Below, piece after piece: positions 1 through 8,601 of a DNA stretch of 64,000 nucleotides. Source of the DNA: Brachybacterium alimentarium (lineage in GTDB: Bacteria > Actinomycetota > Actinomycetes > Actinomycetales > Dermabacteraceae); the NCBI RefSeq assembly GCF_002332425.1, contig NZ_NRGS01000014.1, positions 124,001 to 188,000 on the forward strand, in the 5' to 3' direction. How positions within the stretch are numbered: the first letter of the stretch is position 1; each line of letters begins with the position of its first letter. The translations under genes and the position numbers were made by a program. The notes beneath the pieces were generated by a model that was not told the DNA's origin, searched no databases, and was given only the letters and a program-made list of their open reading frames with translations.

Positions 1-1
1 C

Positions 2-1498
2 GGCTGCGCCGACGCGGGCGACAGCGGCTTCTTCTGCGACTACGTCACCCGGTCGCTGCTGAACGACCCCGAGTTCGCCCCCTCCTACGAGGAGCGGCGC
101 AAGCTCCTGTACGGCGGCGGTCTCACGATCAAGACCACCCTGGACCCGGAGATGCAGAAGACGGCGACCGACATTCTGCAGCGCAAGGTCCCCGGCGACT
201 CCTCGAACGGCTTCGGCCACTCGATCGTGAGCGTCGAGCCGGGCACCGGCAACATCCTCACGATGGCCGAGAACCGCGTGTTCAACCCCTATGAGGAGGT
301 CGGCGCGGGCGAGACCGCGATCAACTACAACGTGCCGCAGGCCCTCGGCGGATCCAACGGCTTCCCCGTCGGCTCGACGTTCAAGCCCTTCGTGCTCCAG
401 GAATGGCTCAAGAGCGGCCACAGCATCGATGACCGCGTCAGCACCAAGCGCGAGGCGATGTCGAACTTCCCCGCGCGCTGCCTGTCTCGTGGCGCCTGGC
501 GGGAGAGCCCCGGGTACAACCCGGACAACGCCGTCTCCGTGGACATCGCTCCGATGGAGTCCGTCCTGAACGGCACCAAGTTCTCCATCAACACCGCCTA
601 CGCGAACATGGCGCGCCAGATCGACCTGTGCGACATCGCCGACGGCGCCCGCGACATCGGCGTGGTGCCCGGCAAGTACAACCCCTTCGACCCGGCCACC
701 TACGACATGGACATCGCCGACATGTACGGCACCACGCTGGCCCCGTCGGCCGTGGTGCTGGGGCAGCTGCAGGTCTCCGCGCTCGACATGGCCGGCGCGT
801 ACGCGACCTGGGCCGCCGGCGGCACGTACTGCAAGCCGCAGGCGATCACCGAGGTCACCGACCGCAACGGCGACGCGATGGGGATCTCGGGCGCCGACTG
901 CCATCAGGCCGTCGAGAAGAAGGTCGCCGACACGATGGCCTGGACGCTCGAGCAGGACCTCGAGGACCCGAAGGCCACCGGCAAGGGGAAGATCATCCCC
1001 GGCCACCCTGCAGGCGGCAAGACCGGCACTTCGAACAAGCAGTACCACACCTGGTATGTCGGCTTCACCCGGCAGGTGTCCACCGCCGTGTGGTTCGGCC
1101 ACCCCCAGGGCGACAAGCGCCCGGGCGGCTTCGACGTCGACGGGACGATGCTCCGCACCGGCCACGTCTGGGGCAACACGATCTCCCTGCCCACGTGGCA
1201 GGAGTACATGACCGAGGTGCACAAGGATCTGCCCAGCGAGTCCTTCCCGGACGCTCCGCCGGAGACCAAGACGGAGGCGAACGACGCAGTGGAGAAGGGC
1301 AAGGTCCCCGACGTGAACGGCAAGGTCATGTCCGAGGCCACGGCATCGGTCGAGGCCGCCGGGTACAAGACCGAGGTGCGCGAGGAGAGCTCCGACTCGG
1401 TCGGCGAGGGCTACGCGATCGGCACGGATCCCGAGCCCGGGGCGGATCTGCCCGAGGGCCAGACGGTCGTCATCCGCCAGTCCACCGGGAAGGGCTGA
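2..1498 (+). CDS. Class A penicillin-binding protein, C-terminal part (5' end outside window)
   Basis: Bifunctional transglycosylase/transpeptidase that polymerises and cross-links peptidoglycan; only the transpeptidase half and tail are in the window. The frame is open from base 2, and the first residues before the ATG at 152 (including GGLTIKTTLD) are typical of the family, so 152 is not the start. Catalytic motifs are visible: STFK with the acylated serine at 374-385, SIN at 584-592 and KTG at 1019-1027. From about 1303 to 1490 there is one PASTA domain, which binds muropeptide or beta-lactam. The metallophosphoesterase follows one base after the stop, so the two genes are probably cotranscribed. 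This order, ending in tRNA-Pro, is familiar in actinobacteria. Product confident; exact paralogue (PonA1/PonA2 type) not determined. Confidence 0.93.
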   Translation, partial: GCADAGDSGFFCDYVTRSLLNDPEFAPSYEERRKLLYGGGLTIKTTLDPEMQKTATDILQRKVPGDSSNGFGHSIVSVEPGTGNILTMAENRVFNPYEEVGAGETAINYNVPQALGGSNGFPVGSTFKPFVLQEWLKSGHSIDDRVSTKREAMSNFPARCLSRGAWRESPGYNPDNAVSVDIAPMESVLNGTKFSINTAYANMARQIDLCDIADGARDIGVVPGKYNPFDPATYDMDIADMYGTTLAPSAVVLGQLQVSALDMAGAYATWAAGGTYCKPQAITEVTDRNGDAMGISGADCHQAVEKKVADTMAWTLEQDLEDPKATGKGKIIPGHPAGGKTGTSNKQYHTWYVGFTRQVSTAVWFGHPQGDKRPGGFDVDGTMLRTGHVWGNTISLPTWQEYMTEVHKDLPSESFPDAPPETKTEANDAVEKGKVPDVNGKVMSEATASVEAAGYKTEVREESSDSVGEGYAIGTDPEPGADLPEGQTVVIRQSTGKG

Positions 1499-1499
1499 G

Positions 1500-2438
1500 A
1501 TGCGGCCATTGGCCGCCGCCGCGGGAGCCGTGGGCCTGGCCGGCCTCGGCGCCGCTGCGGCAGCGCACGTCTGGTCCCACCAGGTCGAGATCCACCGGTA
1601 CACGCTGCGCGAGCACGAACTGCGCATCCTGCCGCCGGGGGCACGCACGATCCGCCTGCTGCACATCAGCGACATCCACCTGATGCCCGATCAGCACCGC
1701 AAGCTCGCGTTCCTGCGGCACCTCGCCTCGCTGCGGCCGCACCTGGTGATCGACACCGGCGACAACATCGCCTCGGCGGCGTCCGTGCCGGTGCTCGCCG
1801 ACGCCCTCGACCCGCTCCTGCAGAGACCCGGGGCGTACGTGATGGGATCCAACGACATGTTCGCCCCGGGGCCGAAGAACCCGGCACGGTACCTGCTGCC
1901 GGATCCGCGCCCCGAGGGGATGACCGAGCCCCGCGACCCGGACCTGCCCACGCAGGAGCTGGCCCGACGGCTCTCGGCACATGGCTGGAAGGACCTCACC
2001 AACACCCGGGCGTGCATCGAGCTGGGCGGCCTCGAAGTGCGCCTGGCCGGCGTCGACGACCCCCACCTCGAGCGCGACGAGATGCCCGCCCGGCCGGCCC
2101 CTGAACCCTCTGCCCCCGATCACGGCAATGTGCTCCGCCTGGGGGTCGCGCACGCCCCGTACCGCCGGGTGCTGGATGCCTTCGCGGCCGACGGCGCTGA
2201 TCTCATCCTGGCCGGTCACACCCATGGCGGCCAGCTGCGGCTGCCCGGCGTCGGGGCCCTCGTGACCAACTGCGATCTGCCGCGCCAGCAGGCGCGAGGA
2301 CTGTCCAGCTGGCAGGGAGTGCCGCTGCATGTGAGTGCGGGGATGGGCGCGAGCCCCTACTCGAACTACCGCTTCCTCACCCCTCCGGAGGCGACCTTGC
2401 TCACGTTGCGTGCCTCGCGGCCCGATACGGGGCGCTGA
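1500..2438 (+). CDS. Calcineurin-like metallophosphoesterase
   Basis: Predicted 312-residue phosphoesterase of the YkuE/YaeI-like group, with an N-terminal hydrophobic stretch (residues about 3-23) that should anchor it in or carry it across the membrane. Dinuclear metal motifs are in order: SDIH (residues 57-60), the GDN motif (D near 86), GSND replacing the usual GNHE, and GHTHGG near the C-terminus. The asparagine of the GNHE motif is preserved but the histidine-glutamate pair is replaced by aspartate. It starts one base after the PBP stop, consistent with translational coupling and an envelope role. Substrate cannot be read from sequence; related proteins act on phospholipid or nucleotide phosphoesters. 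Confidence 0.9.
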   Translation: MRPLAAAAGAVGLAGLGAAAAAHVWSHQVEIHRYTLREHELRILPPGARTIRLLHISDIHLMPDQHRKLAFLRHLASLRPHLVIDTGDNIASAASVPVLADALDPLLQRPGAYVMGSNDMFAPGPKNPARYLLPDPRPEGMTEPRDPDLPTQELARRLSAHGWKDLTNTRACIELGGLEVRLAGVDDPHLERDEMPARPAPEPSAPDHGNVLRLGVAHAPYRRVLDAFAADGADLILAGHTHGGQLRLPGVGALVTNCDLPRQQARGLSSWQGVPLHVSAGMGASPYSNYRFLTPPEATLLTLRASRPDTGR

Positions 2439-2495
2439 CCCCCTCCGACGCCTGCTAAAGTTGCTCTCCGGTGCACCGCTTCGGTGGCGCACCAC

Positions 2496-2571
<76 letters not shown>

Positions 2572-2576
2572 GGTTG

Positions 2577-2620
2577 CTCAGGGCCGCGAGAACGTCGAGA
2601 GACGCGATCGTGGCCCTGAG
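2577..2620 (+). terminator. Hairpin after tRNA-Pro
   Basis: CTCAGGGCC (2577-2585) pairs perfectly with GGCCCTGAG (2612-2620), starting eight bases after the tRNA; the loop can form a shorter inner stem. No long T tract follows, as is common in high-GC actinobacteria. It probably ends or processes the tRNA transcript. Confidence 0.55.
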
Positions 2621-2737
2621 TCGTTCCCGGGCGTCGTTCTCAAGCGTCACTCTCAAACGTCGTTCCCGGGCGTCGCTCTCTAGCGTCACTCTCAAACGTC
2701 GTTCCCAGGCGTCGATCTCAAGCGTCGCTCCCGAGCC
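2621..2737. repeat. Three tandem copies of a 39-bp GC-rich repeat
   Basis: Units start at 2621, 2660 and 2699 with an exact 39-bp spacing. Each begins TCGTTCCC(G/A)GGCGTCG and continues with an AGCGTCACTCTCAAA-like half. The third unit is the most diverged. No protein-like frame with normal codon use crosses them. Confidence 0.8.
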
Positions 2738-2814
2738 TCGCCGCCGTCACTCACGGGCCGCGCCTCGCCTCGCGCCCCTCTGCCCCGCCGCACACCGTTC
2801 ACACCGTCGTGAAT

Positions 2815-3115
2815 AACAATCGTGTAACTACCATATGAATTGTCCGATTTCACGGGCAACACGGTGAAAATCAGCGATTTTAGGTAAATTCTTGGCAAAG
2901 GTGTCGGTCTCCCTGGGTAAACCCCCCTGTGGGCTGGATTCCACCTGGACATACAGTGGCCAATGGTGCCGCCTTGACCTGGGGTGCCGTCCATGTCGCC
3001 GCCTCCCCGTCACCGGCATGGACCCTTCCTCCGCTTCCCTGGGTGACGGGCGCAGACCCTTCGCGCGCGACGCGTCCGGTCTTCTGCGAGGCGACGGAGA
3101 AAGTGAATACCGCTG
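2815..3115 (+). promoter_or_regulatory. Long structured 5' leader / promoter region of the NlpC/P60 gene
   Basis: About 300 bases without a convincing gene, markedly AT-richer than the surroundings between 2810 and 2900. GATTTCAC and GTGAAAATC form a hairpin at about 2847-2874. TTGGC (2892-2896) can close with GCCAA (2959-2963). GTCCATG (2989-2995) pairs with CATGGAC (3017-3023), and CCCGTCACC (3006-3014), which lies in that loop, pairs perfectly with GGTGACGGG (3042-3050), giving a pseudoknot or two exclusive folds. Leaders of actinobacterial NlpC/P60 and rpf genes often hold c-di-AMP (ydaO) riboswitches, but I cannot see the conserved ydaO segments here. Confidence 0.45.
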
Positions 3116-4186
3116 ATGTTCCGCACCACTCCCCGAGGCACACACCGGGCAGCCGGCCGTGCCGTGATCGACTACCGGGGCCTCGCCGCTCCGGTCGGTC
3201 GAGGCGTGGGGGGCGTCGCCGTCATCGGCGCCGTCTCGGCCACCGCCGCTCTCACGGGCACAGCCACCGCCACCGCGAAGGGTCCGTCGGCCTCCGCCGT
3301 CGGCACCGTGCGCGGCGCCGCCCCGGCCGTCGCCCCGGCAGCCTCCTCCCAGTACACCAGCGTGAAGCTGCGCCTCGGAGCACGCGGCAGTGCCGTGTCC
3401 TACCTCCAGGGTCGGCTGAACGCCCACGGCGCCTCGCTCAAGGTCGACGGGGTCTTCGGCTCCGCCACCCTGCGAGCGGTCAAGAACCGGCAGTCGTCAG
3501 CGCGCATCGGCGTGGACGGCGTCGTCGGTCCGAAGACCTGGAACGCCCTCAGCGGCAGCTCGTCCTCGGGCGGCTCGTCGTCCTCGCAGCCCAAGCTGCG
3601 GCAGGGATCGCGCGGCACGGCCGTGCGCACCCTGCAGTCCCAGCTCAACGCCCGCGGTGCCTCCATCGCGGTCGACGGCTCCTTCGGCCCCGCCACCAAC
3701 TCCGCCGTCCGTGCGCTCCAGCGCGCTGCGGGCATCGGCGTGGATGGTGTCGTCGGCCCGAAGACCTGGAACGCGCTGTACGGAAACGCCACCATCGGTG
3801 GCAGCTCCGGCGGAGCGTCCTCCGGGACCTCCGTGAACGGCCAGGCGATCATCAACGCGGCACGCAGCCAGACAGGCGTCCGGTACACGTGGGGCGGCAG
3901 CTCGCCCTCCACCGGGTTCGACTGCTCCGGCCTCGTGCACTACGCGTACGGCCAGGCGGGCATGAACCTGCCGCGCAAGACGGCCAAGGGATACACCTTC
4001 GGCGGGAAGATCATCTCCCAGTCGCAGGCGCAGCCCGGCGATCTCGTGGCGTTCACCGCGAACAACTACGGGCACATCGGGATCTACGTCGGCAACGGCC
4101 GGATCATCGATGCCTCCGGTTCGCGCCAGCAGGTCGTCGAGCGTTCCATCTGGAACTCGCCGCACGTCTTCGTCACCTACCGCTGA
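3116..4186 (+). CDS. Secreted NlpC/P60 peptidoglycan endopeptidase with two peptidoglycan-binding domains
   Basis: A 356-residue cell-wall hydrolase that should cut D-glutamyl-meso-diaminopimelate (or equivalent) bonds in stem peptides. It has a basic N-terminus and a hydrophobic, Ala-rich signal segment (residues about 25-55). Two PG_binding_1 repeats follow at about 80-145 and 158-225, each with the D-G-x-F-G and GVDGVVGPKTW signatures, separated by a Ser/Gly linker. The NlpC/P60 domain begins near 245, with the nucleophile Cys270 in FDCSGLVHY and His320 in YGHIGIYV. The ATG at 3116 has GGAGAAAG about ten bases upstream. It stands alone behind a long leader, so expression is probably controlled at the RNA or promoter level. 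Confidence 0.93.
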   Translation: MFRTTPRGTHRAAGRAVIDYRGLAAPVGRGVGGVAVIGAVSATAALTGTATATAKGPSASAVGTVRGAAPAVAPAASSQYTSVKLRLGARGSAVSYLQGRLNAHGASLKVDGVFGSATLRAVKNRQSSARIGVDGVVGPKTWNALSGSSSSGGSSSSQPKLRQGSRGTAVRTLQSQLNARGASIAVDGSFGPATNSAVRALQRAAGIGVDGVVGPKTWNALYGNATIGGSSGGASSGTSVNGQAIINAARSQTGVRYTWGGSSPSTGFDCSGLVHYAYGQAGMNLPRKTAKGYTFGGKIISQSQAQPGDLVAFTANNYGHIGIYVGNGRIIDASGSRQQVVERSIWNSPHVFVTYR

Positions 4187-4200
4187 TCTGCTGATCAGCG
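4181..4200 (+). terminator. Short perfect hairpin overlapping the NlpC/P60 stop codon
   Basis: CGCTGATC (4181-4188) and GATCAGCG (4193-4200) are an exact inverted repeat with a 4-base loop, and the TGA stop lies inside the 5' arm. It may stabilise the mRNA 3' end ahead of the stronger hairpin at 4277. Confidence 0.35.
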
Positions 4201-4276
4201 TCTGAGGAAGACGCCCACCAGCCACGACGGCCTGCTCGACGCATCAGCGTCAACGGGAAGGAGCAGGGCGGAGTGA

Positions 4277-4309
4277 GGGAGCCCGGTCGGCACTGCCGAC
4301 CGGGCTCCC
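4277..4309 (+). terminator. Strong intrinsic-type hairpin before the GH20 gene
   Basis: GGGAGCCCGGTCGG (4277-4290) pairs perfectly with CCGACCGGGCTCCC (4296-4309) around a 5-base loop. There is no T run. A 14-bp all-paired stem between two same-strand genes is most simply a factor-assisted or U-less terminator for the upstream gene. Confidence 0.7.
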
Positions 4310-4420
4310 GTGCGTCCGGGCCACTACGAGCCCGCCAGCCCGCGCGACCGGGTCTCGGCGACGCACGCCGCGTGGCAAACTGGGATCTGCACATCGACGT
4401 CCAGGTCCTAGGAGAAGCTG

Positions 4421-5830
4421 ATGCCCGATCCGATCGCGCTCGTCCCGTACCCGCAGTCCGTGATCTGGTCCGAGGGGACATGGCAGACCACCGCACCGTG
4501 GGACGAGCTCTCCGTCGGTCTCACCGAGGATCTGGGCCGCACCGAGTACGCCCTGTCGATCTCTCCCGAAGGCGCGAACCTCACTGCCGGCAGCGAAGCC
4601 GCCCTCGCGGACGGCCGCAACACCTTCGCGCAGATCGTCACCGGCGCCGGGGACTCGATCCCCTGCGTGACCATCAGCGACTTCCCGAAGAACGCCTGGC
4701 GCGGCATGCACGTGGACGTCTCCCGCCACTTCCTCGCCGTGGCCGAGATCGAGACCTTGATCGACGCGATGGCGCTGCACCGCCTGAACATCCTCCACCT
4801 GCACCTCACCGATGATCAGGGCTGGCGCGTGGAGATCAAGGGCTACCCGAAGCTCACCGAGGTGGGCGCCTGGCGCGATCAGACCCTCGTGGGCCACATG
4901 AGCGGCGACGAGGACGCCTGGGAGTTCGACGGCACCCCGCACGGCGGCTTCTACACCCAGGAGGAGCTGCGCGGGCTCGTGGAGTACGCGCGCCGTCGCG
5001 GCATCATGATCGTGCCCGAGGTGGATCTGCCCGGCCACATGCAGGCCGCGATCGCCGCCTACCCCAATCTCGGGAACTTCCCCGAGCAGCAGGTCGGGGT
5101 GCGCGAGGTCTGGGGCATCTCGGATCACGTGCTCGGCGTGGACGACGCGGCCTTCGACTTCCTCCGCGACGTGCTCACCCAGATCGCCGACATCTTCCCC
5201 GCGCCGTACGTCCACATCGGCGGGGACGAGTGCCCGCGCGTGGAATGGGAGCGCTCCTCCGCGGCGCGCGCCCGCATGAACGAGTGGGGGCTGACCCGGG
5301 TCTCCGAGATCCAGGGCCGCTTCACCCAGTTCGCGGCCGACGTGCTGGCCGAGTCCGGCAAGCGGATCGTCGCCTGGGACGAGGTGCTCGAGAGCCATCT
5401 GCCCGATGACACCGTGGTCATGAACTGGCGCGGCGCCGACGGTCTGAAGACCTCCACGGAGCGCGGCTTCCAGACCATCATCGCCAGCAGCGAGCACACC
5501 TACTTCGACTTCTACCAGGCCGATCCGAAGGGCGAGCCGCTCGCGATCGGCGGCCTGACCACCGTCAAGGACGTCTACACGGCGGACTTCACCCCCAAGA
5601 AGCTCGGCGAGGAGCAGGAGCGGCTGCTGATCGGCCTGCAGGGCCAGCTGTGGTCCGAATACCTGCCCGATGCGGCTCAGCTGCAGTACATGGCGTTCCC
5701 GCGCATGTGCGCCCTGGCAGAGCGCGCCTGGGGCTCGCCCGAGCAGAGCTGGGAGGAGTTCGAGGAGCGGCTGCGGGCCCATCTGCCGCGCCTGGATGCC
5801 TTCGGCATCCGGTACCGCCCGCTGGACTGA
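4421..5830 (+). CDS. Beta-N-acetylhexosaminidase, glycoside hydrolase family 20
   Basis: A 469-residue enzyme releasing terminal beta-GlcNAc or GalNAc by substrate-assisted catalysis. The N-terminal 100 or so residues form the GH20b alpha/beta domain. The TIM barrel then starts at about the WRGMHVDVSRHF segment and includes HLTDDQGWR. The catalytic pair is Asp269-Glu270 in HIGGDECPR. No signal peptide is visible, so it is probably cytoplasmic and acts on imported amino-sugar oligomers or recycled wall fragments. The ATG at 4421 follows AGGAGAAG at a good distance. The LytR_C gene starts two bases after the stop, suggesting cotranscription. Confidence 0.93.
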   Translation: MPDPIALVPYPQSVIWSEGTWQTTAPWDELSVGLTEDLGRTEYALSISPEGANLTAGSEAALADGRNTFAQIVTGAGDSIPCVTISDFPKNAWRGMHVDVSRHFLAVAEIETLIDAMALHRLNILHLHLTDDQGWRVEIKGYPKLTEVGAWRDQTLVGHMSGDEDAWEFDGTPHGGFYTQEELRGLVEYARRRGIMIVPEVDLPGHMQAAIAAYPNLGNFPEQQVGVREVWGISDHVLGVDDAAFDFLRDVLTQIADIFPAPYVHIGGDECPRVEWERSSAARARMNEWGLTRVSEIQGRFTQFAADVLAESGKRIVAWDEVLESHLPDDTVVMNWRGADGLKTSTERGFQTIIASSEHTYFDFYQADPKGEPLAIGGLTTVKDVYTADFTPKKLGEEQERLLIGLQGQLWSEYLPDAAQLQYMAFPRMCALAERAWGSPEQSWEEFEERLRAHLPRLDAFGIRYRPLD

Positions 5831-5832
5831 CC

Positions 5833-6453
5833 ATGACGGTCCCGCCCTCGTCCCATCGCGACGCCCATCCCTACGGGCGATCGTCCGACGATGTGCGCCG
5901 CCGCGAGCTGCGGGTGCGGCGCACCCGTCGGCTGCGCGCGGTGCAGCTGGCGATCTTCTCGCTGCTCGTGATCGTGCTGATCGGGGTGGGCGTCTACGCG
6001 GTGGGCGAGTTCCGCAGGCCCAGCGCCGAGCAGGGCGTGATCGCCCAGAAGTCGTTCGGCGAGGAGGAAGCCGAGGTCACCTGCCCGGATCCCGGCGCCG
6101 TCCCGCTGCCGCCCGGGGACGTCACCGTCACCGTGCTCAACGGCACCAGCCGCGGGGGCCTCGCCGGGGAGGTCACCGAGCAGCTCGGCTCGAGAGGTTT
6201 CACGATGGGCGACGCGGGCAATACGAAGAAGGCTGATTCCGCGGTCACCATCGTGTACGGGCCCGACGGGTATCTCGCCGCGCAGTCCGTGCGCACACAG
6301 GTGCCCGACGCCGCGCTGCGGCTGGACGACCGCGAGGGCGCCGAGGTGGATCTCCTGCTCGGCAACGGCTTCTCCGAGCTCGCGCCGGAGGACGACGCGG
6401 CCGCCGCGCTCGAGGACGCCGTCGAGATGCCCGAGGGCTGCCCCACCGAGTGA
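5833..6453 (+). CDS. LytR_C domain protein with one membrane anchor
   Basis: A 206-residue protein. Residues 1-35 are Arg-rich and cytoplasmic, one transmembrane helix (about 36-58, rich in Ile/Leu/Val) follows, and the extracytoplasmic part carries a LytR_C domain (about 92-185) beginning VTVTVLNGTSRGGLA, the NG(T/S) turn typical of this family. LytR_C is the C-terminal module of many LytR-CpsA-Psr wall-polymer ligases; stand-alone copies like this are accessory proteins of unclear role. The frame is open further upstream inside the GH20 gene, but the ATG at 5833, two bases after that stop, is the natural start. The C-terminal codons run into a tandem repeat. Confidence 0.85.
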   Translation: MTVPPSSHRDAHPYGRSSDDVRRRELRVRRTRRLRAVQLAIFSLLVIVLIGVGVYAVGEFRRPSAEQGVIAQKSFGEEEAEVTCPDPGAVPLPPGDVTVTVLNGTSRGGLAGEVTEQLGSRGFTMGDAGNTKKADSAVTIVYGPDGYLAAQSVRTQVPDAALRLDDREGAEVDLLLGNGFSELAPEDDAAAALEDAVEMPEGCPTE

Positions 6454-6598
6454 TCGGGGCGCGGGCCTGCAGGCGCGGGCCGCACGGAGTGAACGGCGCA
6501 CGAGCCGGCGCATGGGGCCCCACGGAGTGATCGGGGCGCGAGCCTGCGGACGGGGCCCTCGGAGTGATCGAAGCGCAAGCCTGCGGGCGGGGCCGCAC
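6446..6598. repeat. Four tandem copies of a ~38-bp repeat
   Basis: Units beginning C(C/G)GAGTGA occur near 6447, 6485, 6523 and 6560, spacing 38, 38 and 37, each followed by a GCGCGAGCCTGCGG-like core. The first unit contains the stop codon of the LytR_C gene, so the array grew from or into its 3' end. It fills the gap to the convergent surface-protein gene. Confidence 0.8.
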
Positions 6599-6610
6599 GA
6601 GGCCTCCCGC

Positions 6611-8563
6611 TCAGTTCTCCCAGTCGCGCTTGTCGGCTTCCATCTGCACGCCGATCCACAGGGCGAGGCCGCCGCCGAAGAGCAGCAGCAGCACGATGGT
6701 CCCGAAGACCAGGAACGTCGCCGGCGCCGACGGCATCAGGCCCGTCAGCAGGGTGTTGATGCCGGCGGACTGGTTGCCCGTCTCCGCAGCGCCGGTGAGG
6801 CTCGGATCCACCTCGACGGCGAGCTTGGCGGAGGTGGGGGTGCCGGCACTGTCCAGCACGTCGTAGGTGATCGGAGTGGTGCGGCCCACGAAGCCGTCCT
6901 CCGGGGTGAAGGTCACCGAACCGTTCGCGCTGACCGTGTAGGTGCCCTCCTCGGGCACCACGAGGCGCTTGCCGCGCCCGTCCTCCAGCTCGGTGAGGTT
7001 GGTGGCCTCGAGCGAGCCGATCTCGAGCGTGCTCGGGGTGAGGGGGCGGGAGCCGCTGCCCGCGGTGTCGTTGGCCAGCACGTCGATCGTGAGCGAGGTC
7101 TGCGGGGCGGTGCGCTGCTCGTCGTCGCGCATCGTGGCGATCACCGGTGAGAAGACGGCCTCGAAGGTCGCCGAGACGGGGTTGTCGGCGAAGACGCCCC
7201 GGGCGGTGACTCCCACCGGTGAGGCGGTGCCGGTGAACTCCTCCTCGGGGGTCATCGTCACCGTGCGGTCCTCGATGTCGATGCTCCAGGTGCCCTCGCC
7301 GTCCACGCGCACCTGGGTGGCGTCGTGGGAGAGCTCGGCCCCCTCGGGGAGCGCGTCCTGGTCGAAGCGCAGGGAGTCCGAGCGCACGTCGCGGTTGCCG
7401 AGCGTCAGATCGAACTGCAGTGCGGTCCCGGGGGCCGACGCCGCACTCCGGTCCGCGAGGATCGGGTAGGCGGTGCTCAGCAGAGCAGTCGCCGACTCAG
7501 CGCCCTTGCCGTCGCCGCCCACGATGCCCATCGGCGCGGTCACATGCACGTCCTCGCTCTCGGGGCTGAACCGCACGCTGGCGCTCTCGCGGTCCAGGCT
7601 CCAGGTCCCCTGCTGCGGGACCACCACCTGGGTGCCGTCGTCGGACGTCGTCACGCCGGTGTCCCCCGCCGGTGGGGTCAGGCGCAGGGTGGCGGGGTCC
7701 ACGTGCTGCTGCCCCTCGCCCACGGCGAAGACGATGTCCTCGCCGAACGGCGCGGAGCGGTCGAGGTCGGAGATGATCGGGACGGTCAGCACCACCTCGG
7801 CGGCGCTGACCACCCCGCCCTCGGCATCCTCCGCGACCAGGCGCACCGGGTCCAGCTGCCGCCCCAGCGCGGTGCCGGCGGGGGTGTGGGTGAGGGTGGT
7901 GCCGTCGGCCGAGAGCTGCCAGACGCCCTGCTCCGGGACCGTCGCCCGGCTGCCGTCCTCGGTCACGGTGGAGCCGGCGGGGAGCCCGGCGAGCTCGAGC
8001 CGCACGGAGCCGTCGGTGGGAAGGGAGTCGTCCAGCGGGATCTTCTCGACGTCTCCGGCCGATCCGCGCAGCGAGATCTCCTCGAGCTCGACGACCTCCG
8101 GGGTGAAGGTCGCCGGCTGCGAGCGGGTGCCGGAATCGCCCTCGACGGTGAGCGCGATCGGGGTGGCCGGTCCCTCTGCACCGGGCAGCGGGGTGAAGAC
8201 GAGGGCGTCGCTGATCAGGGTCCAGGTCCCCTCCCCCGCCACGCCGATGCTGCGGGAGTCGTCGGAGACCTCCATCAGCTGACGCTCGGCCTCGTCGAGG
8301 TCCTCCGGCACGGCGAGCTGGGCGGATTCGAGGTCGACCTCCGCCTCGAGGTCGTCCTCCAGCAGCGCGGTCAGCGGCACCCGCGTCACGGCTCCGGGGA
8401 TCATCGTCACCGTGGTGGTCTCGGCGGGGAAGTCGAACGGGCCGTCCTCCCCGAGCGCGGCGGCCGGGAGCGTCAGCGAGGCGGCGAAGGCGGTGGCGGC
8501 GCACAGTGCGGCACCGCGCGCGACGGCCCTGCGCAGGCGCGCGCGCCACAGGGGACGCGGCAT
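6611..8563 (-). CDS. Cell-surface protein with five CshA-type fibril repeats and a C-terminal membrane anchor
   Basis: A 650-residue exported protein. A Sec signal peptide (Arg-rich, then an Ala/Leu core ending near AAALG) is followed by about five repeats of roughly 110 residues. Each has a (G)EGTW or EGTY strand, a V-x-F-T-P strand and a PI or PV turn, the CshA-type repeat pattern; the last copy (VPEEGTYTVSANGSVTFTP) is the most canonical. A single helix near residues 610-632 ends in a short charged tail (KRDWEN), so it is membrane-anchored rather than sortase-linked (no LPxTG seen). I took the ATG at 8563, not the upstream one at 8605, because the signal peptide starts there. It lies 38 bases after jetC on the same strand. 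Role in adhesion is inferred from the family. Confidence 0.8.
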   Translation of the reverse strand: MPRPLWRARLRRAVARGAALCAATAFAASLTLPAAALGEDGPFDFPAETTTVTMIPGAVTRVPLTALLEDDLEAEVDLESAQLAVPEDLDEAERQLMEVSDDSRSIGVAGEGTWTLISDALVFTPLPGAEGPATPIALTVEGDSGTRSQPATFTPEVVELEEISLRGSAGDVEKIPLDDSLPTDGSVRLELAGLPAGSTVTEDGSRATVPEQGVWQLSADGTTLTHTPAGTALGRQLDPVRLVAEDAEGGVVSAAEVVLTVPIISDLDRSAPFGEDIVFAVGEGQQHVDPATLRLTPPAGDTGVTTSDDGTQVVVPQQGTWSLDRESASVRFSPESEDVHVTAPMGIVGGDGKGAESATALLSTAYPILADRSAASAPGTALQFDLTLGNRDVRSDSLRFDQDALPEGAELSHDATQVRVDGEGTWSIDIEDRTVTMTPEEEFTGTASPVGVTARGVFADNPVSATFEAVFSPVIATMRDDEQRTAPQTSLTIDVLANDTAGSGSRPLTPSTLEIGSLEATNLTELEDGRGKRLVVPEEGTYTVSANGSVTFTPEDGFVGRTTPITYDVLDSAGTPTSAKLAVEVDPSLTGAAETGNQSAGINTLLTGLMPSAPATFLVFGTIVLLLLFGGGLALWIGVQMEADKRDWEN

Positions 8564-8601
8564 CGTCTCGGGCACCGGATCAGCGTAGCAAGGGGGCGGG
8601 G

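Noticed and set aside
2840-3115. ydaO (c-di-AMP) riboswitch
   Set aside because: Position and neighbour fit, but I cannot find the conserved GGGGGACC, GGGGTGAA and ACCCGACAGC segments, so I list only a structured leader.
2892-3116. Small frame starting TTG whose stop overlaps the NlpC/P60 start (TGATG), with four cysteines
   Set aside because: Third codon positions are not G/C-biased like real genes here, the start is weak, and the stretch is explained better as a structured leader RNA. A leader peptide cannot be fully excluded.
6611-8563. Possible JetD-position gene (directly downstream of jetC)
   Set aside because: The product has a signal peptide, repeated beta domains and a C-terminal membrane helix, nothing like a Toprim nuclease.
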